Source: Lachnospiraceae bacterium (GTDB lineage Bacteria; Bacillota; Clostridia; Lachnospirales; Lachnospiraceae). Taken from it: a DNA stretch of 64,000 bases. A program made the translations under genes and the position numbers. Where the stretch lies: assembly GCA_024696945.1 (NCBI GenBank), contig JAILGF010000075.1, forward strand, positions 33,034 to 97,033, in the 5' to 3' direction. The first letter of the stretch is position 1. Every line of letters begins with the position of its first letter. The notes under the pieces were generated by a model. It was not told the DNA's origin. It ran no database searches and saw only the letters and a program-made list of their open reading frames with translations. Of this stretch, positions 18,259-26,364 are shown in pieces.

Positions 18259-20589
18259 ATGAAAGACGATTTTATGAGCAGCGGCTCGGGGAGCAGGAAT
18301 TATACCGCAGATGAAATAGACAGAGCCAGAAAGATGCAGAAGAAAAACGGCGGTACTCTGATGGACAACCTGGCTAAGCTTACCGGTCGCGGAATGCCTT
18401 CTACTACAAGTATGGCAGACCTTACCAGTATGTACAGGAAGGCCAATCAGGAGCTTAGTTCTTTTATTGAGGCTGACAGCAAGAGAAAGAAAGAGGCCGA
18501 AGCCAAGAATGATGCCGTTCGCCAGCAGCTTATGGAAAACCAGGAGAAGCTTAATAAGGCTCTGGACAGTTATACAAATACCCTGAAAGAGGATTTTGGA
18601 ATCGAGCCTCAGCAGGATAATTCCTGGATGAACGATTTCGGTATTCCTTCAGGCCAGAACAGTACAGGTGTTTCCGGAGGAGCTTCGGGTCAGGGTAATC
18701 TGGGTGCGGTAGAAGGTAATGGTCAGACCGGCGCAGGTCTTCAGGGGACTTATGCTACTGACAATGCTTACGGGACTGCACAACCCGGAACCCAGCAGGC
18801 CGCAAAGACAGAAGAGGAACTGGCATCCACAAGAGAAGTAAACCTTGAGAAATTTAACGGTCTTGCCGATGAGATAAATAAAACGGTTTTCGGGCAGGAG
18901 GAGTTCGTAAAGAAGCTTGTTATAGCTTTTAAACGTCCGCTCGTAATGCCTCCCGAGAATCCCAAGGCGCTAAATACAATCCTTCTTACCGGGAAAAAGG
19001 ATACCGGTAAGCATTTTGCATTGACTGAGATAGCAAAAGAACTGAACAAGCGTGGAATTCTTCGCAATTCGGATATCCGTGTGCTTGATCTTGGCTTATA
19101 TACCGACGCTTCCATGGAGAAGCTTTTCCTTCAGGATATTTTCTCGGCACTCTCATGTAATTCGAGGATTGTTCTGTTTGAGAATTTTGAGAACTGTCAT
19201 CCGTCATTCCTTTCACATATTTCCTCGCTTGTGATCGACGGAAGATTCCAGCTTTCAGAGCGCTATATATTCCAGAAGGGTCAGCTTGTAAACGTACAGA
19301 ATTCACTTGCAAGCGAAGCCGTGAGCGCATTCACCGCCAACGGAAAGTATCTGATCTTCATTACCGAAAAGACTCTTGATAAATGCGCAGGCATCATGGG
19401 CGCTCCGTTCATCAATGCACTTGGGGATGTATGTACAACAAAAGAGCTTGAGGCTATCGCCATCAGAAAGATAGCTGAAGGTGAGCTGGAAGACTTAAAG
19501 AACAAGGCTGCTAATCGTTTCTTCTTTAAGCTTGACTTTGATGAAGGCTTCTTGGACTACAGCGTTTCGAGGTCAGAGCGTCAGGCAGGCTTACGTGGGG
19601 TACAGGATTTTTATGATTCCGTATTACAGGCGCTCGCACAGGCAAAGCTTGAAGGTGATTATCCTAAGGATGCAGCATTAAAGCTTGGTGTGGCAGAGGG
19701 AAGGATTAATGCAAAATACGACGAGGAACTGATCGATCTGTCGGCACTTCTTCCCGAAGGATTCCGTGGCGAGATTGAAGAGATCAAGAAGGAAATGGAT
19801 GCCATTGTCGGTCTTGCAAAGGTTAAGGAATACGTATTCAGCCTCGAAGAGTATTATAAAGTTCAGAAGCGCAGGCAGGAAGAGGGCTTGAAGACCAGTG
19901 AGGTCAGCAAGCACATGATCTTTACCGGAAGTCCAGGAACAGGAAAAACGACTATTGCAAGGATCATAAGCAAGTATCTGAAGGCTATCGGAGTCCTTAC
20001 CGGAGGACAGCTCGTTGAAGTATCAAGAGCTGACCTTGTGGGACGTTATGTAGGACATACGGCACCTCTTACAAACCAGGTTATTTCTTCCGCTATAGGC
20101 GGCGTGCTCTTTATTGATGAGGCGTACAGCTTATACAGGGGTAAGGATGACAGCTTTGGCTTAGAGGCTATCGATACTCTGGTTAAGGGAATCGAGGATA
20201 ACAGGGAGAACCTGATAGTTATCCTTGCCGGTTATTCCAACGAGATGCAGGAATTCTTGACGAGTAACTCGGGACTTAAGTCACGTTTCCCGAATGTCAT
20301 CAACTTCCCGGATTATACCGGAGAGGAACTTTTAAAGATCGCTAAGTCAATAGCCAAATCAAAGGGTTATACTATCGATGAAGGCGCTGATCCTGCACTT
20401 ACAACATATTTCAATGCAGTTCAGATGGTGAGGGCTGCGGATGCAGGCAACGGCAGACTTGCAAGGAATAAGATAGAAGAGGCGATACTTAACCAGTCAA
20501 AGAGGCTGGTAGCTGAACCGAATGCAGAGTTGTCAGTGCTCATGTCGGAAGATTTTGATCTGAATGACGTAATGAGTGATGAAAAATAA
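18259..20589 (+). CDS. Tandem AAA ATPase, C-terminal CbxX/CfxQ-type
   Basis: C-terminal AAA: Walker A TGSPGTGKTT, Walker B VLFIDEAYSL; upstream degenerate AAA (LLTGKKDTGKHFA, IVLFENFEN); disordered N-terminal Gly/Gln/Ser-rich region. Confidence 0.85.
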   Translation: MKDDFMSSGSGSRNYTADEIDRARKMQKKNGGTLMDNLAKLTGRGMPSTTSMADLTSMYRKANQELSSFIEADSKRKKEAEAKNDAVRQQLMENQEKLNKALDSYTNTLKEDFGIEPQQDNSWMNDFGIPSGQNSTGVSGGASGQGNLGAVEGNGQTGAGLQGTYATDNAYGTAQPGTQQAAKTEEELASTREVNLEKFNGLADEINKTVFGQEEFVKKLVIAFKRPLVMPPENPKALNTILLTGKKDTGKHFALTEIAKELNKRGILRNSDIRVLDLGLYTDASMEKLFLQDIFSALSCNSRIVLFENFENCHPSFLSHISSLVIDGRFQLSERYIFQKGQLVNVQNSLASEAVSAFTANGKYLIFITEKTLDKCAGIMGAPFINALGDVCTTKELEAIAIRKIAEGELEDLKNKAANRFFFKLDFDEGFLDYSVSRSERQAGLRGVQDFYDSVLQALAQAKLEGDYPKDAALKLGVAEGRINAKYDEELIDLSALLPEGFRGEIEEIKKEMDAIVGLAKVKEYVFSLEEYYKVQKRRQEEGLKTSEVSKHMIFTGSPGTGKTTIARIISKYLKAIGVLTGGQLVEVSRADLVGRYVGHTAPLTNQVISSAIGGVLFIDEAYSLYRGKDDSFGLEAIDTLVKGIEDNRENLIVILAGYSNEMQEFLTSNSGLKSRFPNVINFPDYTGEELLKIAKSIAKSKGYTIDEGADPALTTYFNAVQMVRAADAGNGRLARNKIEEAILNQSKRLVAEPNAELSVLMSEDFDLNDVMSDEK

Positions 20590-20603
20590 TATAGCAAAAT
20601 GAA

Positions 20604-20645
20604 GATATCCCCCACCTTTTAGCGAAGGTGGGGAATATCCTTTTT
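20604..20645 (+). terminator. Terminator-like hairpin between AAA ATPase and LRR gene
   Basis: GATATCCCCCACCTT-TTAGCG-AAGGTGGGGAATATC + TTTTT. Confidence 0.75.
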
Positions 20646-20663
20646 AGTCGGAGGGCTGATATA

Positions 20664-23468
20664 ATGAAAGCAAAAAGGCTTATATGTCTGTTTTTATCAG
20701 TATTAATGGTCATAGGTGTTTTAAACATGGATTATAGTCCGGTGAATGCTGCTTCAAAAAAGAAAAAGGTTGAGTTCAGCGTCAAAACCGTGAATGACGG
20801 GCTGGATTTAAAGTTTACCATCGAGGAATATCCCGGAGCTGAATACTATAATATTGTATTATGCGGTAGGGAGAATGCATATTCTCCTTATCTTGATAAT
20901 AAAGATAAGGATATTTCACTTATTATCGCAAAGGTAAAAGCAGATTCCGGAAAGACTGTCTATACGATGAACGGACTTACAAAAGGTAAGTACACTTTTT
21001 ATGTTGAGGCTATGGAGCCTGAAGACACATATTATGAGGATAACGTAAAAAGTGAAAAGAAGACGGTTACTGTTAAGGCTCCTGCAATCTCTGAAAGGGG
21101 CGAGGTCAAGTATGATTTCTCTAAAACCAAGATCGGAGAGGTCATTACTTTTGGTGCTTACGAGCAGGACGGAGATCTTTCGAATGGGAAAGAGCCTATT
21201 GAATGGATCGTCCTTTCTAAGGATAAGAATGAGATGTTGGTACTAAGTAAATATGCGCTTGATTATCTCCCTTTCCATGTACGAGAATATTACGGGGAGG
21301 ATGAGACTGACAAATGCTTTACCACTTGGGCTAGCTGCTCGATCCGTGATTTCCTGAACAATGTTTTTTATGATGAGGCATTTACTAAGGGAGAGAAGAA
21401 GCTAGTAAAAACGAATACCATTAAAACTACTGTGGATTTTGAATGGAGAAAGAAAGAAACGAAAACTACAAAAGATAATGTTTTCCTGCTTTCTTCCAAG
21501 GATCTTACAAGTAAATCCTATGGATTCGCCAAGGAAAGAACTCTTGAAGATATAAACCGCAGATGTTCGTATACTGCTTACGCCATACTTCAGAAAGAGT
21601 TTAACAGGGATCATCGATATAGTGGCGCGGGCATTTCTGATTACCGGACGGAAGATGGTGATGAAGCCATTGAATGGATGCTCAGGGATCTTTGGATGGA
21701 GGAACAGTTTCTTAATATTGTCAGAGAGAATGGAACGATTACGTTTTCTAATTTTAAAGAACATTTTAAAATCGGATACGGATACGCTGTAAGACCCGCC
21801 ATCCTGATAGATATGAGCTCTTTTAAGATTAAGGAAGTTGAAAGTGTTCGGAAAGATGCTAATGCCGAAAATAAAAAGAAGATTAAGATCAATAAAAAGA
21901 ATTTCCCTTATGAGGAGTTTAGGGATTATATCAGCGAAGAATTTGACAAAAATGAAGATGGCTGGCTAAGCGAGAAGGAAATGAATTCGGTTGAAAATAT
22001 TTCTTTTTCGGGTGGGTACTATGATTATGACAGTATAAGTAAGAAGAACAGATTTAAGGGGATAGAATTATTCAAAAATCTTAGGACTCTGTCTATTACT
22101 AATGCCACTATAAAGAAAATCGATCTCAGCAATATTAAAACACTTGAAAAACTGACTATACGTATTAATGAAAAAAACAGCAGTATTGATATTAGCGGAT
22201 GTTCTAATCTAAAAGAACTGTCGCTTACTAATTATGGAGGTTCATACGGTTATTATAATAAGAATGCTTCTCTTAAACAGATTAAGTTAATCGGTGATTC
22301 CTCTTTGGAAAAAGTCTCTATCAAAAATGTAAAAATTAAGACAGTAAACTTGCCGGAGAGTAATAATATAGTATCACTTACACTGTCAGATCTGCAGCTT
22401 TCAGAATTGAACCTCGGTAATAATACTGCATTGCAGAGTTTTATCTGTAACGGAAACAATTTAAAGGTCCTTGACGTCAGCAAAAATACGGACCTGACCT
22501 CCTTGGATTGTTCCGGTAATAAGCTTTCAGAACTCGATCTGAGCAATAATACTATGATAACCGATCTGAACTGCCAACAGAATGAATTGTCAAAACTTGA
22601 TCTGAGCAGGAATTTGAAGCTGATTTATCTGAACTGTTCCGAAAATAAATTATCGGAACTTGACTTCGGTACTAACACTGTTCTGGAAGAGTTAAACTGT
22701 TCAGAAAATGCATTATCAGCGTTAGATCTAAACAGTAGTAATCTTAATAAATTGGATTGTTCCCTTAATCAGTTACAGGTACTGAATTTGAAAAAGTCCG
22801 GATCTCTAAAAGAACTGAATTGCTACGGAAATCAGCTTTCAGATATAGATATTAGTAAAAATACAGCGTTGATGGATTTAAACTGTGCAGACAATAAACT
22901 GACAACAATAGATATAAGTAACAATCCGGTTCTCGAAATATTAGATTGTTCTTACAATCAGATTGTCAGATTGGATGTCAGCAGTAGTAAGTCACTGACC
23001 GAACTTGCTTGCATGGATAACAGTATGGAATCTATAAAATTATGTAAAGGGCTTACACTACTTGATTGTAGTAAGAACCAGCTTACAGATGTAGATGTTA
23101 GTGCAATAGTTGGTTTACAAGTTTTGAACTGTTCAGTTAATAAACTATCTTCTATAGATGTCAGCCGAAATACTGATCTGTGTGATCTGTTCTGTAGAAA
23201 TAATGAATTAACTAAATTGGATATTAGCAAGAATAAAAATCTTGGCGTATTGAATTGCTCATATAACAGGCTTAAAGAGCTTGATCTTACTAAGAATACT
23301 GAATTGACGGGATTGGATTGCGGATATAATGAGCTTACGGAATTGAATACCAGTAAAAATAAAGAATTATCCTGGTTATACTGTAGCGGCAATAAGATTA
23401 AAGAATTAGATCTGCATAATAATTATATACAAGATGGTGATTGGGAAAATGATATTGTAGTTAAGTGA
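20664..23468 (+). CDS. Secreted leucine-rich-repeat protein with DUF6273-like and EF-hand-like segments
   Basis: Signal peptide MKAKRLICLFLSVLMVIGVLNMDYSPVNAA; 'EWIVLSKDKNEMLVLSKYALD'; EF-hand-like DKNEDGWLSEKE; ~21-aa repeats 'LDCSGNKLSELDLSNNT'. Confidence 0.9.
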   Translation: MKAKRLICLFLSVLMVIGVLNMDYSPVNAASKKKKVEFSVKTVNDGLDLKFTIEEYPGAEYYNIVLCGRENAYSPYLDNKDKDISLIIAKVKADSGKTVYTMNGLTKGKYTFYVEAMEPEDTYYEDNVKSEKKTVTVKAPAISERGEVKYDFSKTKIGEVITFGAYEQDGDLSNGKEPIEWIVLSKDKNEMLVLSKYALDYLPFHVREYYGEDETDKCFTTWASCSIRDFLNNVFYDEAFTKGEKKLVKTNTIKTTVDFEWRKKETKTTKDNVFLLSSKDLTSKSYGFAKERTLEDINRRCSYTAYAILQKEFNRDHRYSGAGISDYRTEDGDEAIEWMLRDLWMEEQFLNIVRENGTITFSNFKEHFKIGYGYAVRPAILIDMSSFKIKEVESVRKDANAENKKKIKINKKNFPYEEFRDYISEEFDKNEDGWLSEKEMNSVENISFSGGYYDYDSISKKNRFKGIELFKNLRTLSITNATIKKIDLSNIKTLEKLTIRINEKNSSIDISGCSNLKELSLTNYGGSYGYYNKNASLKQIKLIGDSSLEKVSIKNVKIKTVNLPESNNIVSLTLSDLQLSELNLGNNTALQSFICNGNNLKVLDVSKNTDLTSLDCSGNKLSELDLSNNTMITDLNCQQNELSKLDLSRNLKLIYLNCSENKLSELDFGTNTVLEELNCSENALSALDLNSSNLNKLDCSLNQLQVLNLKKSGSLKELNCYGNQLSDIDISKNTALMDLNCADNKLTTIDISNNPVLEILDCSYNQIVRLDVSSSKSLTELACMDNSMESIKLCKGLTLLDCSKNQLTDVDVSAIVGLQVLNCSVNKLSSIDVSRNTDLCDLFCRNNELTKLDISKNKNLGVLNCSYNRLKELDLTKNTELTGLDCGYNELTELNTSKNKELSWLYCSGNKIKELDLHNNYIQDGDWENDIVVK
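22395..23430 (+). repeat. Coding tandem LRR array (~63-bp units)
   Basis: Repeated LxxLDCSxNxLxxLDLSxNTxL units in translation. Confidence 0.85.
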
Positions 23469-23506
23469 TAAGAAGCCGATACAAGTAAATTTCATTTTTT
23501 ATTTAT

Positions 23507-23535
23507 TTGACATATCCCCAGCTTTCGTGTATTAT
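23507..23535 (+). promoter_or_regulatory. sigma-A-type promoter
   Basis: TTGACA, 17-bp spacer, TATTAT upstream of DUF1858 gene. Confidence 0.6.
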
Positions 23536-23570
23536 AGTGGAGACCTAAAAAAGAAAGGCAGGAAGAAAAA

Positions 23571-23774
23571 ATGATTACAAAAGATATTACTATCGGTGAG
23601 CTCTTAAAGCAGGCTCCGGATGTTGCTCCGATCCTTATGAGTGCAGGTATGCATTGCTTAGGATGCCCCGCTTCACAGGCAGAGTCCATTGAGGACGCAG
23701 CTATGGTTCACGGTCTTAATGTGGACGAGCTTATGGCTGAGATCAACGATTTCTTGGCAAAGAATCCCGCTTGA
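23571..23774 (+). CDS. DUF1858-type small protein
   Basis: '[59 protein letters not shown]'. Confidence 0.92.
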   Translation: MITKDITIGELLKQAPDVAPILMSAGMHCLGCPASQAESIEDAAMVHGLNVDELMAEINDFLAKNPA

Positions 23775-23796
23775 TGCAGGACATTTAACAAAACCG

Positions 23797-23843
23797 AAAA
23801 GTCCTATGATAATGCAACTTATGCTTTTATCATGGGGCTTTTT
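23797..23843 (+). terminator. Rho-independent terminator
   Basis: AAAAGTCCTATGATAA...TTATCATGGGGCTTTTT. Confidence 0.7.
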
Positions 23844-23891
23844 ATGTTATTATAAAGCTGTACAGATAATCCAACAGGGAAGGGATACGAG

Positions 23892-26270
23892 ATGCCCAAG
23901 CAGAAACCCGAAAAGAAAAAAAGGAGTAAAGTAGGAAGGATCATAAGAAAGAGCCTTCTTATTTTGCTGTTGGTTATTTTGGCTGCTGTCCTTGTGCTCG
24001 GAGTAATCTTCTACAATAAATACGGGAAAAGAATACTGGAACTGAAGAAGGAAGCTCAGAAAATAGCTGCAAATTCGAAAAGGGATGATTTCAGGGCGAG
24101 TGAGACCTCTATCTGCTATTTTTCTGACGGAAGCGTGATGTCGGTGCTTAAGGGCGAGAAGGATGTTTATTATCTTTCGTATGAGGCCATTCCAAAGTAC
24201 TGTATTGATTCCCTCCTTGCTACGGAGGACAGGAAGTTTTTTGAACATGCGGGTTATGATGTTTATGCAATAATCCGTGCCGCTAAGGCTTATCTTGATA
24301 ACGAGGGAGAGATAAGACAGGGCGGAAGCACAATAACGCAGCAGCTGGCAAGGACCATTTATCTTTCAAATGAGAAGACGGTTGAAAGAAAGGTAAAGGA
24401 GATATTCCTGGCCGCCAACCTGGAGAAGAAATATACAAAATCAGAGATCCTGGAGTTTTATCTTAACAATATATATTTTGCGAACGGTTATTACGGGATA
24501 CAGGCGGCTTCGTACGGATATTTCGGAAAGCCCGCAGGAGAACTGTCGTTATCGGAAGCGGCTTTCTTGTGCGGTATACCGAACAGTCCCTCGGATTACA
24601 ATCCGGTGAAAAGATTTGACAATACAATGCTCCGCAGGGATTCCGTCTTAAAACAGATGAGGGAGAACGGGTACATTTCCAAGGACGAGTACGAAAAAGC
24701 AATTTCCGAAACAATAACCCTTAACCGGAGCAGCCGCGAGAAAAAGAATTATGCGGAAACATTCACCTATTATTGTGCGGTAAGGATGCTGATGAAGCAG
24801 GAGGGCTTTGTTTTAAGGAATGATTTTACCTCAGACAGGGATAAGGATGAGTATGAGGACTTATATGAGGAGGAATACTATAGGGTTAAGAGAAGCCTAT
24901 ATACCAAAGGATATCGTATCTATACGTCACTGAATCCCGAAAAGCAGGAACTGTTGCAGCAGGCAGTGGATGAAGGCTTAGCTGAATTTGACGAGAAGCA
25001 GGAGAACGGCATTTATGCCCTTCAGGCAAGTGCCGTTTGTATAGATAATGACACCGGATATGTGACCGCCATAATAGGAGGACGTGAACAGGAATCTGAG
25101 GGTTATACATTAAACCGTGCGTTCCAGAGCCCGAGACAGCCGGGAAGCTCCATTAAGCCATTGGTGGTTTATACTCCCGCTTTTGAGAGGGGATATTATC
25201 CCGATACAAAGGTTCTGGACGAGAAGTTTGAAGGGGGACCGCGCAATTCCGGCGGAGTTTATTCGGGCGAGATCGACATAAGGTATGCGGTCTCGGTTTC
25301 AAAGAATACGATCGCATGGAAGCTGTTTGAGGAGCTTACTCCCAAGATCGGGCTTTTGTATTTAAAGAGAATGGGGTTTGGTCATCTGGTACAGAGCGAC
25401 TATGTTCCGGCAGCGTCTCTTGGAGGACTTACTTACGGGACTACGGCACTGGAGATGGCAGGAGCCTATGCGACCATATGCAATGACGGCATATACAGAG
25501 AGCCCACCTGCATTATGAGAATTTCGGATGCGGACGGTGAGACCGTTGCTGGCGGATACGGAAATGAGAATGATAGGGTAAGGACCTACGAGGCAAATGC
25601 TTCGAGGATGATGACTGACGTGCTGAAAACGGTTATGACCTCGGGAACCGGCAGAAGGCTTGCCATAGAGGGCATTACAAGTGCAGGCAAAACGGGAACC
25701 ACAGAGAATCAGCGTGACGGCTGGTTTGTCGGATTTACAAAATACTATACCACCGCTGTCTGGGTTGGATACGATTATCCGAGGGAAATGAAGGAACTTA
25801 TGGGAAATACGTATCCCGGCTATATCTGGCAGGCATATATGACGGAGATACATAAGGGACTTCAGGACAAGGACTTTACGCCGTATACCGACAACAGGAC
25901 ACCTGAGGAGAAGGGTGAAACGGACGAGCCGGAAGCGGATGAAAATATGTATGTCTTTAACGGAAACGGAACGGAAGATGGCGGAACATATGCAGGAGAG
26001 GATGCCGGTACGGGACTGTCAGGAAGGCTGCTGTTTATAGGCGAGGACGGCAGCAGGATAATCCTTTCCGACGAGGTTTCGGAGGAGGCCGATACAGACC
26101 GTGAAGGAAAGCCGGTCTATTATGATGATGAGGGCAACAGATATCTGTTTGATGAGAAGGGAAGAAAGGTAGAGGTCCGAGCGGACGGATATCCCGAAGG
26201 CTATGCATTGCCCGGAAGCTGGACGTTATATGACCATGAAGGAAACCCCGTTATGAGAAAGACGGAGTGA
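23892..26270 (+). CDS. Penicillin-binding protein 1A-type transglycosylase/transpeptidase
   Basis: GT51 'ATEDRKFFEHAGYDVYAIIRA...RQGGSTITQQLAR' and transpeptidase 'SPRQPGSSIKPLVVYTPA', 'SAGKTGTTENQRDGWFVG'. Confidence 0.96.
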   Translation: MPKQKPEKKKRSKVGRIIRKSLLILLLVILAAVLVLGVIFYNKYGKRILELKKEAQKIAANSKRDDFRASETSICYFSDGSVMSVLKGEKDVYYLSYEAIPKYCIDSLLATEDRKFFEHAGYDVYAIIRAAKAYLDNEGEIRQGGSTITQQLARTIYLSNEKTVERKVKEIFLAANLEKKYTKSEILEFYLNNIYFANGYYGIQAASYGYFGKPAGELSLSEAAFLCGIPNSPSDYNPVKRFDNTMLRRDSVLKQMRENGYISKDEYEKAISETITLNRSSREKKNYAETFTYYCAVRMLMKQEGFVLRNDFTSDRDKDEYEDLYEEEYYRVKRSLYTKGYRIYTSLNPEKQELLQQAVDEGLAEFDEKQENGIYALQASAVCIDNDTGYVTAIIGGREQESEGYTLNRAFQSPRQPGSSIKPLVVYTPAFERGYYPDTKVLDEKFEGGPRNSGGVYSGEIDIRYAVSVSKNTIAWKLFEELTPKIGLLYLKRMGFGHLVQSDYVPAASLGGLTYGTTALEMAGAYATICNDGIYREPTCIMRISDADGETVAGGYGNENDRVRTYEANASRMMTDVLKTVMTSGTGRRLAIEGITSAGKTGTTENQRDGWFVGFTKYYTTAVWVGYDYPREMKELMGNTYPGYIWQAYMTEIHKGLQDKDFTPYTDNRTPEEKGETDEPEADENMYVFNGNGTEDGGTYAGEDAGTGLSGRLLFIGEDGSRIILSDEVSEEADTDREGKPVYYDDEGNRYLFDEKGRKVEVRADGYPEGYALPGSWTLYDHEGNPVMRKTE

Positions 26271-26364
26271 AAGAGTAGGGAAGTGTACCCTGTATAAGAA
26301 TTGATTGCATTTTGGAAAACGATAGTTTATAATGAAAAAAAATCAACCGGAGAGGTCTTGAAAT

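Noticed and set aside
22395-23430. Regular ~63-bp repeats as a possible CRISPR array
   Set aside because: They lie in one open reading frame and translate into leucine-rich repeats; no constant direct repeat with unique spacers.
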